Counted from the first letter of the stretch, positions 52,239 through 62,155 are shown. The stretch: DNA of 64,000 nt from Erythrobacter sp. F6033 (GCF_023016005.1 NZ_JALKAZ010000001.1:186001-250000); one strand, 5' to 3'. Numbers and translations are program-made. Notes: generated from the letters alone by a model not told the origin.

Positions 52239-53258
52239 TTATCCGCGCACCAATCCCAGTGCTTTGTAGGTTGCGTCGAGCGTTGGCAGGCCGTTTTCGC
52301 GTGCTCGCGCTGCGCCGCGAGCGAGGATTGCATCGAGCGCTTCCTGATCGTCTTTCAGCTCCATAAAGCGTGCATTGATCGGCGCGAGCGTTTCGATCAG
52401 AGCCTCGCCAAGAGCCGGTTTAAACGCTCCGAAGCCTTGCCCACCGTGATCGGCTAGGACTTCCTCGATCGTCTTGTCCGTCAGGGCCGCCAAGATTCCG
52501 ACGAGGTTTTTAGCTTCGGCCCGCTCCTCCAGACCCTTCTCTTCGCTCGGAAGCGGCTCGGCGTCAGTTTTCGCCTTTTTGATCTTTTTCATGATCGTAT
52601 CGGCATCGTCGGTCAGGCTGATGCGGCTCATGTCCGACGGATCGGACTTGCTCATCTTCTTTGTGCCATCGCGCAAGGACATGATCCTCGCGGCGGCGGG
52701 CGGGATGTATGGGTCTGGTAGGGTGAACAAAGGCGCGTCTTCGGGGCAGAAATCGGTGTTGAATTTCTGCGCGATGTCGCGGGCGAGCTCCAGATGCTGT
52801 TTCTGGTCTTCGCCCACCGGAACATGCGTCGCCTGATACAGCAGCACGTCTGCCGCCTGCAGCACCGGATAAGTGAAGAGCGCAATGGATTGGCCCTCGC
52901 GGTTCTTGCCCGCTTTATCCTTCCACTGGGTCATGCGGTTGAGCCAGCCCATCCGCGCAGTGCCGCTCAGCAACCATTGCAATTCGGCGTGAGCGGGAAC
53001 CTGCGCCTGATTGAACAGTACGGTTTTGGCCGGATCAACGCCGCAAGCGACCAAAGTAGCCACCATTTCGCGTGTGTTTTGCGTCAGCTCAGCCGGGCTA
53101 TGCGGCATAGAGATGGCATGCAGATCGGCGAGGAAAATGAAGCATTCACCGCCACTCGCATGCGCTTCTTCCTGAAGCTTCACATAATTGACGATCGCGC
53201 CAAGGTAATTGCCAAGGTGCGGTTTGCCAGTGGGCTGGATGCCGGAAACGACACGCAT
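52239..53258 (-). CDS. trpS: Tryptophanyl-tRNA synthetase
   Basis: A 339-residue class Ic synthetase. The HIGH-equivalent is HLGN in SGIQPTGKPHLGNYLGA, the KMSKS loop is KKMSKSDPSDMSR, and YPVLQAADVLLYQATHVPVGEDQKQHLEL is the TrpRS core. ATG 53258 follows the murJ stop by one base, so the two are coupled. The full open frame starts further upstream, inside murJ, without a supported start. Confidence 0.97.
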   Translation of the reverse strand: MRVVSGIQPTGKPHLGNYLGAIVNYVKLQEEAHASGGECFIFLADLHAISMPHSPAELTQNTREMVATLVACGVDPAKTVLFNQAQVPAHAELQWLLSGTARMGWLNRMTQWKDKAGKNREGQSIALFTYPVLQAADVLLYQATHVPVGEDQKQHLELARDIAQKFNTDFCPEDAPLFTLPDPYIPPAAARIMSLRDGTKKMSKSDPSDMSRISLTDDADTIMKKIKKAKTDAEPLPSEEKGLEERAEAKNLVGILAALTDKTIEEVLADHGGQGFGAFKPALGEALIETLAPINARFMELKDDQEALDAILARGAARARENGLPTLDATYKALGLVRG

Positions 53259-53259
53259 A

Positions 53260-54843
53260 TCAGGGAGCTTTCTTCTTTGTGAGTGGGGCGATGCGTTCAC
53301 GGTCGATGGCTCCGACTGCGAATGCAACACCAAAATAGACGATGGCGGCTGCCGATACGAGCGCAAGTAGCGCGCCGAGCCGTTCAAACAGTCCGGCAGA
53401 GAACCAGCTGGTTAGTAGGTCGCGGGTGTAGAACAAGGCGAGGCCCATGGCGGCTGCCGCAACAATCTGCCGAGCGATCCTGAGAATCAGCGCGCCCGGA
53501 ACGCGGTAGAAATTGCGCTGCGCGAGGACGACCAACAGAAAGGTGACATTGATCCAAGCGCCGATCACGCTGGCATAGGCGACACCGATCACACCGAACC
53601 GATCAAGCAGAGCGATGTTGAATGCGATGAATACACCCAGCGAAATGAACGCCGCAATGACCGGTGTTTTCGTATCAGCCCGGGCGTAGAAATTTGGCAC
53701 CAGCACCTTTACCAGCACATAGGCGGGCAGGCCCATCACAAGCGCCGCCAGAACATTGCCCGTAATCGCGGCATCGGCCATCTCAAAGCGTCCGCCCTGA
53801 AAAATCATCGTGACAAAGGGCGTTGCGCAGATCGCGAGCGCAACGGCGGCAGGGATGGTCAGCAGCATCGAAAGTTCGATCGCATCAGATTGCACTCTAT
53901 CCGCGCCCTGCTTGTTGTCGCTTCCCACGAATTTCGACAGAGACGGCAGGATAGCGGTCGCCAGCGCGATACCGATGATGCCAAGCGGCAGCTGATTCAG
54001 ACGGTCGGCATAGTTCATGTAGCTGACCGACCCGTCTTCAAGCTGGTTGAGAAAATAGAGCTGAACCAGAGTGTTGATCTGATACGCGCCGCCGCCAATC
54101 GCAGCCGGAAGCGCGATGATCGACAGCCGCTTTACCTCCGGCGTGATCCGCGGCCAGAGCAGCCTTGGCCGAAACCCTTCGACCCGCGTCCAGAAATACA
54201 GCCAAGCAAGCTGCATCACGCCTGCACCCGTAACAGCCCATGCGACGCCATATGCGACCTGCTCCACGCTTGCGCCTGTGGTTTCGATAAACCACTCGCC
54301 GGTCAGCAACGCCGCGATCAGGACAAGATTGAGAATGATCGGAAAGCTCGCGCCCGGTGCGAAGCGTGAGACGCTATTAAGCATGCCGGTGAACAAGGTC
54401 ACCAGACTGACAAGGATAATGTAGGGGAACATGATCCGCGCGAAATCGACCGCCAACGGATAGGTTTCGGCATCGACCGGCTTTTCTGAGAGCAGCCAGA
54501 TCACGCCGGGCATCGCGATTTCGAATATCGCGACCAGCGCGATGAGCACTGGCAGGAAAACGCTCAGCACATCGGCGCTGAAACTCTTTGCCTCTTCAAG
54601 CCCCTTTTCAGGGTCGTCATGCCCGTGCAGCCGTTTTGAAAACATCGGCACAAAAGCCGCCGAAAATGCGCCTTCGGCAAACAGGCGGCGGAACACATTG
54701 GGGATGATAAAGGCCTGAAACCATGCGTCGGTGACCGCATTCGCGCCGAGGACGCGCGAGAATATCATCTCGCGCGCCATTCCGGCAATTCGGCTGAGCA
54801 TGGTTAGCCCGCCGATTGTTCCGACGTTCTTGAGCAGGCTCAT
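53260..54843 (-). CDS. murJ: Lipid II flippase MurJ
   Basis: A 527-residue MOP-superfamily flippase with 14 predicted helices that moves lipid II across the inner membrane. N-terminal NVGTIGGLTMLSRIAGMAREMIF and AEGAFSAAFVPMFSK are signatures, including the conserved Arg residues of the cavity; NFYARADTKTPV lies later. It shares an operon with trpS downstream and follows secB by 25 bases. Confidence 0.95.
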   Translation of the reverse strand: MSLLKNVGTIGGLTMLSRIAGMAREMIFSRVLGANAVTDAWFQAFIIPNVFRRLFAEGAFSAAFVPMFSKRLHGHDDPEKGLEEAKSFSADVLSVFLPVLIALVAIFEIAMPGVIWLLSEKPVDAETYPLAVDFARIMFPYIILVSLVTLFTGMLNSVSRFAPGASFPIILNLVLIAALLTGEWFIETTGASVEQVAYGVAWAVTGAGVMQLAWLYFWTRVEGFRPRLLWPRITPEVKRLSIIALPAAIGGGAYQINTLVQLYFLNQLEDGSVSYMNYADRLNQLPLGIIGIALATAILPSLSKFVGSDNKQGADRVQSDAIELSMLLTIPAAVALAICATPFVTMIFQGGRFEMADAAITGNVLAALVMGLPAYVLVKVLVPNFYARADTKTPVIAAFISLGVFIAFNIALLDRFGVIGVAYASVIGAWINVTFLLVVLAQRNFYRVPGALILRIARQIVAAAAMGLALFYTRDLLTSWFSAGLFERLGALLALVSAAAIVYFGVAFAVGAIDRERIAPLTKKKAP

Positions 54844-54868
54844 CGTTCAGGCCCGCGCCGGCATCCGC

Positions 54869-55393
54869 TTACGCGTTGCCTTCAGCTGGCGGGATTGTGC
54901 CCTCGGCACCTTCCTGCGCACGCTTTGCCTGCAATTGCTGCATGTACAGACCGTTGAAATCGATTGGATCGATCAGCAGCGGCGGGAAGCCGGCATCGCG
55001 AACCGCGTCCGAGATAACGCGGCGCGCAAACGGGAACAGAATGCGCGGAGCTTCGGCAAACAAGAAGGCGTGGGCCTGATCTTCGGGCACGTTGCGAATG
55101 CCGACCAGGCCGCAATAGGCTAATTCGAGGATGTAGGCAGGGCCAGCTTCTGCAGTGGCGGTGATGTTCACCTTGAGCGCGACTTCGTGGATTTCGTCGC
55201 TGATCGTCTCGGTACCGATGTTAAACTGAACATCAACCTGCGGTTGATCGGTCCATTGGAATACGCCCGGCGCGTTCGGGTTTTCAACCGAAAGGTCTTT
55301 CACGTATTGTGTGATGATCGCTGCCGAAGGCTGCGTGTCCGCGCCATTGGCTTTAGTGTCGAGATTTTGCAGGATGTCGCCTTCGTCGGCCAT
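54869..55393 (-). CDS. secB: Protein-export chaperone SecB
   Basis: A 174-residue tetrameric chaperone that delivers unfolded preproteins to SecA. IITQYVKDLSVENPNAP, ALKVNITATAEAGPAYILELAYCGLVGIRNV is split by residues typical of the family, and LFPFARRVISDAVRDAGFPPLLIDPIDF is the conserved C-terminal core. The Gln-rich tail follows. Start ATG 55393. First of a secB-murJ-trpS unit by position. Confidence 0.95.
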   Translation of the reverse strand: MADEGDILQNLDTKANGADTQPSAAIITQYVKDLSVENPNAPGVFQWTDQPQVDVQFNIGTETISDEIHEVALKVNITATAEAGPAYILELAYCGLVGIRNVPEDQAHAFLFAEAPRILFPFARRVISDAVRDAGFPPLLIDPIDFNGLYMQQLQAKRAQEGAEGTIPPAEGNA

Positions 55394-55708
55394 AATCTAA
55401 GATCTTTCGAAAGTTTGTAACTGAACTTGCATCGCTTGCACCAGACATAGGCCCATTGCGCAGCTATTGCATTGCGTAAATTGTTCCGGCGCGCGCCTAG
55501 CAGGCGCAAAGCGAGCTCGCAACCGGACGAAATGGTCAATTTGACCAACGAATTGCAACCAATTGGCTGTTGGCGAATTGTAATTGATACCTATTTAAGG
55601 CACGTATGAAAATCACAGGGCGCGAGCTAGCCGCAAGGCTGCATTCACGCATCGCGTTTTAGGCAAAGCGAACAGCCTTATGTTCGCAAAGGTAATCGGA
55701 CCCTTATC
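55394..55708. other. 315-bp divergent region between secB and the Tim44-like gene
   Basis: No gene. It contains the 15-bp palindrome at 55533, several A+T-rich AATTG repeats (55550-55585), a candidate promoter for the Tim44-like gene (TTGGCG 55570-55575, 16 bases, TATTTA 55592-55597) and hence a leader of about 110 bases. No ribosome-binding site stands out before the GTG start. Confidence 0.55.
55533..55547. promoter_or_regulatory. 15-bp palindrome in the secB/Tim44-like divergent region
   Basis: TGGTCAA-T-TTGACCA has 7-bp perfect arms. It sits just upstream of the candidate promoter at 55570 and could be bound by a dimeric regulator acting on either gene. Regulator unknown. Confidence 0.45.
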
Positions 55709-56368
55709 GTGTTAACAGAAATCGTAATTCTCGCCATGATCGCCGCCTTTCTGGGGCTCAGGCTATATTCTGTGCTCGGCCAGCGTGCCGAGCATGAAGA
55801 AGAATCGATTACCCAGAAATACGATCCGGGCAGCAATAAGGCTGGTCAGCCTGCGCAGCCGCAGACCGCTGCGCCTGCTGCGCAACCGCGTGTTGTTGAA
55901 CTCGAAGGGGTAGTACCAGCCGTTGAGCGCGGAATTCGCGAAATCAGCGATGCTGATCGGTCATTCGACCTTCCTGGCTTCGTTGAAGGTGCAAAAGGTG
56001 CCTATGAAATGGTGCTGGAGGCTTTCTGGACCGGCGATCGCGAAACCCTTCGCGAACTGTGCGACGACGATGTTTACGAAGGTTTCACAGGCGCGATTGA
56101 TGCGCGCGAAGAGGCCGGACAAACGCTTGAAAACAAGCTGATCCGAATCGAGGAAAGCCGCATCCACTCTGCATCGCTGGATAATCGCATGGCGCGAATC
56201 TCAATGTTGTTTGTGGCCGATATTGCTTCCGTGACACGCGACAAGGATGGAAATGTCGTGGCTGGTTCGCTCGACGATGCGATTGAAAGCCGCGACATCT
56301 GGACATTCTCGCGCAATATCGGTTCGCGCGATCCAAACTGGGTGCTCGACGAAACCGACGAAGGTTGA
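55709..56368 (+). CDS. Tim44-domain (TimA-like) adaptor protein
   Basis: A 219-residue protein: an N-terminal membrane helix (about 3-20, LTEIVILAMIAAFLGLRLYSVLG), a Pro/Gln/Ala-rich linker (about 45-70) and a Tim44-like domain (about 85-215) with FVEGAKGAYEMVLEAFWTGDRETLRELC and DPNWVLDETDEG. Mitochondrial Tim44 recruits the import motor; the alphaproteobacterial form is membrane bound and of unclear role. GTG start. Followed by mltA. Confidence 0.9.
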   Translation: MLTEIVILAMIAAFLGLRLYSVLGQRAEHEEESITQKYDPGSNKAGQPAQPQTAAPAAQPRVVELEGVVPAVERGIREISDADRSFDLPGFVEGAKGAYEMVLEAFWTGDRETLRELCDDDVYEGFTGAIDAREEAGQTLENKLIRIEESRIHSASLDNRMARISMLFVADIASVTRDKDGNVVAGSLDDAIESRDIWTFSRNIGSRDPNWVLDETDEG

Positions 56369-56409
56369 TTGGCACCGGGCTTCTGCTGGCTGGTTTTTAG
56401 GAAATAACG

Positions 56410-57600
56410 ATGCGCATTGCTCCAGCACTGGCGGTCTTGCTTTTGCTGACAGGTTGCGGGCGTCTCATTCCTGAAGCCAGCACACCTTCGACAAACGTGC
56501 CGGCTGCACCGGTCGCGGCATCGGCTGTATTGCTTGGCGCAACGCCTCTTTCCGGGATTACCCTAGATAGTGCGAGCCGCACTGAGGCCACCGCCGATCT
56601 TGACGCGTTTCTGCTGTCTTGCCGCGTGGCAACCTCACGCGCTGACCGCTCCGGTCTGACCCGTCCCGATGATTGGACTGAGCCTTGCAGCGAAGCTGCC
56701 ACTTGGCCGCGCAGCAAATCAGCCGAGTTTTTTACGAGCCAATTCACACCTGTCCGCGTCGGAGACGGCGCTGCATTCGCAACCGGATATTTTGAGCCTC
56801 AAATCCAAGGCGGCCTGGCCCGGCGATCCGCAACAGATGTGCCCGTTTACGGCCTGCCGACTGACCTTGAGCGTTGCTGGCGCGAAGGCACTCCGGATAG
56901 CGAGCGCACCGGCCGCGCACCGCTCAGTCGGCGGATGCCAGACGGGACTTGCACGGAATATTTCACCCGCGCCGAAATCGAGCAAGGCGCGCTGGATGGC
57001 CGCGCTCCCGTGATCGGATATGCAAGCGACCCGATCGAGTTCTTCTTCCTGCAAATTCAGGGGTCAGGCCGCCTCGTTACCGAAAATGGCGATGTGGTTC
57101 GCATCGGATATGCAGGCCAGAACGGTCATTCCTACACCGGCATTGGCGGCGTCATGCGCGAACGCGGATTGCTGGGTGAAGGGCCCGGCAAATATGCAGG
57201 GTCGATGCAAGGCATCATGCAATATCTGCGCGAAAACCCGCGCGATGGCGCAGACCTGATGCGGCTCAATGAAAGCTGGGTTTTCTTCCGCGAACTGGAG
57301 GGCGAAGGTCCGCTGGGTTCAATCGGAGTGCCTGTCAGGCCTCGCAATGCGGTGGCGGTTGATCCGCGATACGTGCCTTACGGCGCGCCTGTCATCCTCG
57401 ATCTCGACCGTGACGTGGCCGACGGCATCTGGATCGCGCAGGATACGGGCGGCGCCATCAAGGGCCCCAACCGGTTCGATACGTTCTGGGGCGCGGGCGA
57501 GGAAGCGCGCGAAATCGCAGGCGGAATGAGCGGGCGGGGATCGGCTGTCATTCTCCTTCCCAAAGCCAGTGCCGAGCGGCTGCGCGCAAACGGACAATGA
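56410..57600 (+). CDS. mltA: Membrane-bound lytic murein transglycosylase A
   Basis: A 396-residue lipoprotein (signal LLLTGC, Cys16) that cleaves glycan strands forming 1,6-anhydro ends. TGYFEPQIQG and FFLQIQGSGRLV mark the MltA core; the C-terminal 3D domain has AVAVDPRYVPYGAPVIL and QDTGGAIKGPNRFDTFWG with catalytic Asp residues. ATG overlaps nothing upstream; its stop overlaps the Smr gene (ATGA). Confidence 0.95.
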   Translation: MRIAPALAVLLLLTGCGRLIPEASTPSTNVPAAPVAASAVLLGATPLSGITLDSASRTEATADLDAFLLSCRVATSRADRSGLTRPDDWTEPCSEAATWPRSKSAEFFTSQFTPVRVGDGAAFATGYFEPQIQGGLARRSATDVPVYGLPTDLERCWREGTPDSERTGRAPLSRRMPDGTCTEYFTRAEIEQGALDGRAPVIGYASDPIEFFFLQIQGSGRLVTENGDVVRIGYAGQNGHSYTGIGGVMRERGLLGEGPGKYAGSMQGIMQYLRENPRDGADLMRLNESWVFFRELEGEGPLGSIGVPVRPRNAVAVDPRYVPYGAPVILDLDRDVADGIWIAQDTGGAIKGPNRFDTFWGAGEEAREIAGGMSGRGSAVILLPKASAERLRANGQ

Positions 57601-58175
57601 GCGTCCCGCGGGGCCTGAGCGCCGAAGAACAAACTGCATGGGCGAAGCTGGCTGAAAGCGTAACGCCGATGGCGGGGCGCAGACTGCCCCCCGTGCCGAA
57701 GCCGGCGATCCATTCTGATCCTGCTCCGGTTAAGCCAACACCCAAGCCGATCGCACCCAAACCACCGAGGCGTGCCCCTGTTGCGGCGCGCGCTCCTACG
57801 TCTTCACCGCCACCGCGCCGGCGGTTCTCATCGGAGCTGGACTCGCATTGGACCCGTAAGCTGAAGGCAGGGCAGATCGCGCCGGATTACACGCTCGATC
57901 TGCACGGTCACACGCTCGACAGCGCATATAGTCGGATCATCAGCGGTATTGATCAGGCGCGCGCGATGGATGCGCGGCTGGTTCTGGTAATCGCCGGGCG
58001 GGAGCGTCCGGTTGATCCGGCAGATCGTGGCAGCAAACGCGGGGCGATCCGTGCGAAGATGCTCGATTGGCTTGCGGCGAGCCATCACGCGGATAGCATC
58101 GCTGCGGTGCGCCGCGCGCATATCCGGCATGGCGGCGAGGGCGCACTTTATCTTGTGCTGAAACGGCGGCGCTGA
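57597..58175 (+). CDS. Smr-domain protein
   Basis: A 192-residue protein with a short N-terminal segment LSAEEQTAWAKLAESVTPM, a Pro-rich linker (about 30-75) and a C-terminal Smr domain (about 95-190) with LDLHGHTLDSAYSRI and HGGEGALYLVLKRRR, the DxHG and GxG signatures of the small MutS-related nuclease fold. Stand-alone Smr proteins may cut RNA or DNA. Coupled to mltA. Confidence 0.9.
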   Translation: MSVPRGLSAEEQTAWAKLAESVTPMAGRRLPPVPKPAIHSDPAPVKPTPKPIAPKPPRRAPVAARAPTSSPPPRRRFSSELDSHWTRKLKAGQIAPDYTLDLHGHTLDSAYSRIISGIDQARAMDARLVLVIAGRERPVDPADRGSKRGAIRAKMLDWLAASHHADSIAAVRRAHIRHGGEGALYLVLKRRR

Positions 58176-58211
58176 ACCCAGCACCGCCGTTCCTTGTTCG
58201 GGTATGACAGA

Positions 58212-58772
58212 TTACCCGAACAACCAGACATTCATCAGACGGCCCGGCAGCGCAAAGCTGACAATGCCGGGGATCATCAGAGCGCCGAGATAGAGGCTCA
58301 GGATCTCTTTCTTGTGCCCCTTCATATCGCCGCGCCGTGCCGTCGCGATCAGCTTGTAAGATGCCCAAAGGGTCATCGGAATGAAGATGTGAATGAAGCT
58401 GAAGGTGCCGCCTGTGCGAATGAAAATCGCGGAAAGGGCGGTCGTCACCATCAGGGCGACCCAGACCTTGCCCAGCGTCTTGTGCATCGGCGTGCCTTTA
58501 GGGGCGAGCAGCAAGAACCCGCCCAGCGGGATCGCGGGCAGCACAGTCGTCACATGGATAAGTATGGCGAGGTGGCGGATATTTGGGTGTTCCGGCGCGA
58601 AGCCCAACACGCCGCGGCCAACCGCGTAGAATGCCGCGAGTGTCATTGTGGTCGCAGCCAACATCACAATCGCTCGGACCTGGGGGCTGATGTCGAACGC
58701 CGGGGCTTTCTTCGGTTTGGGCGTACTATTTTGCGAAAACGGGAATGTGAGTTTCTGTGTAAATACGGTCAT
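58212..58772 (-). CDS. DUF2306-like multipass membrane protein
   Basis: A 186-residue protein with four or five helices. ILIHVTTVLPAIPLGGFLLLAPKGTPMHKTLGKVWVALM contains the His and GKxW pattern of DUF2306; SFIHIFIPMTLWASYKLIATARRGDMKGHKKE follows. The His residues inside helices could bind haem, as suggested for this family. ATG 58772 chosen. Divergent from a LytTR regulator. Confidence 0.8.
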   Translation of the reverse strand: MTVFTQKLTFPFSQNSTPKPKKAPAFDISPQVRAIVMLAATTMTLAAFYAVGRGVLGFAPEHPNIRHLAILIHVTTVLPAIPLGGFLLLAPKGTPMHKTLGKVWVALMVTTALSAIFIRTGGTFSFIHIFIPMTLWASYKLIATARRGDMKGHKKEILSLYLGALMIPGIVSFALPGRLMNVWLFG

Positions 58773-58938
58773 CGGTCTGTCTCCAATCACGGTTTGTTTG
58801 TGTTCGTTGGAGCCAGAATGCCGCCTACCCGTTTGCCCGCAATCGCTGCTGCGCGAAGGGACGCGCATCTTCGCGAAACGGCGGATTTCACGCGGTTTGC
58901 CACTTTACGAAGCGCGAATGGGCAGTCAGGTAAGGTGT

Positions 58939-59745
58939 ATGGACACCGCAAAGCCCGCTCCTGCCAAGCCACTCGCCCGCAAAATCGTCATCGATCTTTC
59001 AATCATGACGGTGATCGGCGTGGTGCTGGCATTCGTGGGGCCATTCGGCAGTTTCGCGGAGCCGCTCGCCTATCGGTTGGTCAGCTGGGTCAGCTTCGCG
59101 TGGATCGGTTATGCGATTTACAGCCCGATGAGCTGGGTGGTGGACCGGCTGTACGCCTGGCTTGAGCTGCCGCGTCCGTTGCTCTGGGTGTTCGGTGTGG
59201 TGCTGGCAACCATTCCGATGACGGCGATTGTCTGGTCGATGGGCTTTCTGCCGCGCCCCGTACCCTTGCCATCGCTGGAGCAGGCGCTGTCATCCTATTT
59301 CTATGTGTTTCTGGTCGGCGGCGGGATCACGGCTTTTTTCTACATGATCGAAGCGCGCGGTGAGCACGGTGAAGCGGCGGCTGTGCCGCCAATCGCCCCG
59401 GAGACTGCCTCACCAGTTCCTGATCCGATTCTGACAAACCCCTTGATCGAACAGCTTCCGGCGGAGCTCGGTAGCGACATCATCGCTCTGGAGATGGAAG
59501 ATCACTATGTTCGCGTGCACACTGCGCTTGGTTCGGAGCTGGTCCTGATGCGGCTGCGCGATGCAACGGTCCATGTGGCCGAGATCGAAGGTCAGCAGGT
59601 CCACCGCAGCTGGTGGGTCGCACGCCATGCAGTAGAAGACGTGGTGCGCGATGGCCGCAACATCCGCCTGAAACTCCCGCGTGAGGTCGAAGCTCCGGTA
59701 AGCCGCGCGAATGTTGCAGCTCTACGAGAGGCTGGCTGGATTTGA
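58939..59745 (+). CDS. Membrane-bound LytTR transcription regulator
   Basis: A 268-residue protein with four membrane helices (about 18-130: IDLSIMTVIGVVLAFVGPFG, then others) and a C-terminal LytTR DNA-binding domain (about 165-265) with ALEMEDHYVRVHTALGSELVLMRLRD, VHRSWWVARHAVEDV and LPREVEAPVSRANVAALREAGW. No response-regulator receiver domain, so sensing is probably by the membrane part. Divergent from the DUF2306 gene, a likely target. Confidence 0.9.
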   Translation: MDTAKPAPAKPLARKIVIDLSIMTVIGVVLAFVGPFGSFAEPLAYRLVSWVSFAWIGYAIYSPMSWVVDRLYAWLELPRPLLWVFGVVLATIPMTAIVWSMGFLPRPVPLPSLEQALSSYFYVFLVGGGITAFFYMIEARGEHGEAAAVPPIAPETASPVPDPILTNPLIEQLPAELGSDIIALEMEDHYVRVHTALGSELVLMRLRDATVHVAEIEGQQVHRSWWVARHAVEDVVRDGRNIRLKLPREVEAPVSRANVAALREAGWI

Positions 59746-59758
59746 CGCAGGTACAAAA

Positions 59759-59788
59759 AGACCTCCGAAACTTTCGCTCCGGAGGTCT
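59759..59788 (-). terminator. Terminator of katG
   Basis: AGACCTCCG (59759-59767) and CGGAGGTCT (59780-59788) form a perfect 9-bp stem; on the minus strand it runs on into TTTTTG. On the plus strand it also follows the LytTR gene closely but with a weaker T run. Confidence 0.8.
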
Positions 59789-59794
59789 CTTGCG

Positions 59795-59820
59795 ACCCTG
59801 ATCGGGGGGGAGATCAGGGT
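59795..59820. repeat. Second hairpin between LytTR and katG
   Basis: ACCCTGATC (59795-59803) and GATCAGGGT (59812-59820) pair perfectly around GGGGGGGA. It lies 17 bases from the katG stop. Confidence 0.7.
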
Positions 59821-59836
59821 GAAGTCAAATCACCGA

Positions 59837-62038
59837 TCAGTGATATTTGGCGTAGCTGAGATCGAAGCGATCTGCGTCCATCACCTTGGTCCATGCCGCG
59901 ACGAAATCATGCACGAACTTCTCTTCGCTGCCAGCTTCAGCATAGACTTCGGCCTGAGCGCGAAGCTGTGAATTGGATCCGAAGACCAAATCGGTGCGGG
60001 TCGCGCGGAAACGCTCTGCTCCGGTCGAACGGTCTGTTCCGACATATTCCTCATCACCGCTGCCATCGACGATTGTCCACTTCGTGCTCATGTCGAGCAG
60101 GTTGGTGAAGAAGTCCGGTGTCAGCTGGCCCTTGCGGGTCGTGAGGACGCCGTGGCTGGTGTTGCCGGTGTTCGCGCCCAGCGCGCGCATGCCGCCGACC
60201 AGAACAGTCAGTTCGGGGATCGAAAGACCCAGCAGATGCGCCTTGTCGATCAGCATGTCTTCGGTGCGGACATTGGCTTTCGTCTTGAGGTAGTTGCGGA
60301 AACCATCGGCAAACGGTTCCAGCGGCTCGAAGCTTTCGGCATCGAACTGATCCTCGGTTGCGTCACCGCGACCGGTGGTCACATCAACACTCACATCGAA
60401 GCCTGCATCTTTCGCCGCTTTCTCGACCGCAGCCGCACCGCCCAGAACGATAGCGTCAGCCATCGAGATCGAGCCGCGCAGCTCGTCCAGCTTTGCCAGC
60501 ACTTTGCCCAGCTCTTCCGGATCATTAGCCGCCCAGTTCTTCATCGCGTCAAAGCGGATGTGCGCACCATTCGCGCCGCCGCGGTGATCCGAATTGCGAT
60601 AGGTCGAGGCCGAAGCCCATGCTGCCTTCACCAGTTCGGATACGGTCAGGCCGCTACCGAGAACAGCGGATTTGAAGGCTGCGACATCGCCATCCGAAAC
60701 CTGCGTTCCAGCAGGAACCGGATCCATCCAGATCAGCTCTTCCGATGGCACTTCAGGGCCGAGATAGCGGACTTTCGGCCCCATATCGCGGTGGCACAGT
60801 TTGAACCATGCACGAGCAAAAGCGTCATCCAGTTGCGCTGGATTGGCGAGGAAGCGCTCCGAAATCTTGCGATATTCAGGGTCCATCTTCAGCGCCATAT
60901 CGGCGGTCGTCATCATGGTAGGAACCTTGACCGACGGATCGCGGGCGTCGGGTGCCATGTCTTCCGGATCGGGATTAATCGGCGTCCATTGCTGCGCACC
61001 AGCCGGGCTGTGCACCAGCTCAAATTCGTATTTGAACAGGATGCGGAAATAGTCGTGGCTCCATGAAGTCGGGTTGTTCGACCATGATCCTTCGATACCC
61101 GAAGTGGTGATGTGGCCCTTACCGATTTCTTCCTCGTCATTGAGCCAGCCGAAGCCCTGCAATTCGAGAGCTTCGCTTTCAGGAGCGCCGCCGAACGTGT
61201 CAGAAGGCTCAGCGCCGTGCGCTTTGCCGAAGGCGTGGCCGCCTGCTGTCAGAGCGACGGTTTCCTCGTCATTCATCGCCATGCGGGCAAAGGTTTCGCG
61301 CATATCGCGTGCGCTTTCCAGCGGATCGGGATTGCCGCCCGGACCTTCCGGATTGACGTAGATCAAGCCCATCTGGATCGCAGCCAATGGGTTTTCGAGA
61401 GCCATGCCTTCTTTCGGCTGAATGCGGGTGGCGACGCCTTCGTTCACCCACTGCTCTTCGGTGCCCCAATAGACGCTTTCCGGCTCAAACACGTCAGCAC
61501 GTCCGCCGCCGAAGCCGAAGACAGGACCGCCCATGCTTTCGATGGCGACATTGCCGGTGAGCACGAACAGGTCGGCCCAGCTGATATTGCGACCATATTT
61601 CTGTTTGATCGGCCATAGCAGACGACGCGCTTTGTCGAGGTTGCCGTTATCCGGCCAGCTGTTCAGCGGAGCAAAACGCTGTTGCCCAGTGCCCGCACCG
61701 CCGCGACCATCGCCTGTGCGATAGGTGCCGGCTGCATGCCATGCCATGCGGATAAAGAACGGGCCGTAATGGCCATAATCGGCAGGCCACCAATCCTGAT
61801 TGTCCGTCATGAGAGCGGTCAAGTCGGCTTTGAGTGCAGTATAATCGACCGAGTTGAATGCTTCGGCATAGTCGAAGTCTTCGCCGTAAGGATTGGCGCT
61901 TTTGCCTTCCTCGGTCAGAATGTCGAGCTGTGTTGCCTCGGGCCACCAATCCTTATTGGTCCGGCCCAAAAGGGTGCGCATGCCTCCGTCGCCGTTGAAC
62001 GGGCATCCGCCACTCATTTCACCTGTCTTCGCATCCAT
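59837..62038 (-). CDS. katG: Catalase-peroxidase
   Basis: A 733-residue haem enzyme removing H2O2, of the duplicated class I peroxidase fold. Distal site [11 protein letters not shown] (R97, W100, H101); the Trp-Tyr-Met adduct residues are W100, the Tyr in [10 protein letters not shown] and a downstream Met; proximal His in [13 protein letters not shown]-terminal half, [19 protein letters not shown], is complete. ATG 62038 follows GAGGAGAG. Transcribed after ahpCF in the same direction with its own promoter region. Confidence 0.98.
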   Translation of the reverse strand: MDAKTGEMSGGCPFNGDGGMRTLLGRTNKDWWPEATQLDILTEEGKSANPYGEDFDYAEAFNSVDYTALKADLTALMTDNQDWWPADYGHYGPFFIRMAWHAAGTYRTGDGRGGAGTGQQRFAPLNSWPDNGNLDKARRLLWPIKQKYGRNISWADLFVLTGNVAIESMGGPVFGFGGGRADVFEPESVYWGTEEQWVNEGVATRIQPKEGMALENPLAAIQMGLIYVNPEGPGGNPDPLESARDMRETFARMAMNDEETVALTAGGHAFGKAHGAEPSDTFGGAPESEALELQGFGWLNDEEEIGKGHITTSGIEGSWSNNPTSWSHDYFRILFKYEFELVHSPAGAQQWTPINPDPEDMAPDARDPSVKVPTMMTTADMALKMDPEYRKISERFLANPAQLDDAFARAWFKLCHRDMGPKVRYLGPEVPSEELIWMDPVPAGTQVSDGDVAAFKSAVLGSGLTVSELVKAAWASASTYRNSDHRGGANGAHIRFDAMKNWAANDPEELGKVLAKLDELRGSISMADAIVLGGAAAVEKAAKDAGFDVSVDVTTGRGDATEDQFDAESFEPLEPFADGFRNYLKTKANVRTEDMLIDKAHLLGLSIPELTVLVGGMRALGANTGNTSHGVLTTRKGQLTPDFFTNLLDMSTKWTIVDGSGDEEYVGTDRSTGAERFRATRTDLVFGSNSQLRAQAEVYAEAGSEEKFVHDFVAAWTKVMDADRFDLSYAKYH

Positions 62039-62116
62039 GGAAACTCTCCTCTTACCAATGAGACTCGGTGTGCCCGAGTATGATGACAAGAGAATGATGG
62101 ATGCGCTCTAATCAGT

Positions 62117-62146
62117 CCAATCGATTAAAATGCGCTGATTGATTGG
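62117..62146 (-). promoter_or_regulatory. Candidate operator upstream of katG
   Basis: CCAATC (62117-62122) and GATTGG (62141-62146) are inverted about a centre with further matching A/T positions. It lies between ahpF and katG, about 80-110 bases upstream of katG. A LysR-type regulator such as OxyR is the obvious guess, but the sequence is not the E. coli consensus. Confidence 0.4.
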
Positions 62147-62155
62147 TTTTACCGA

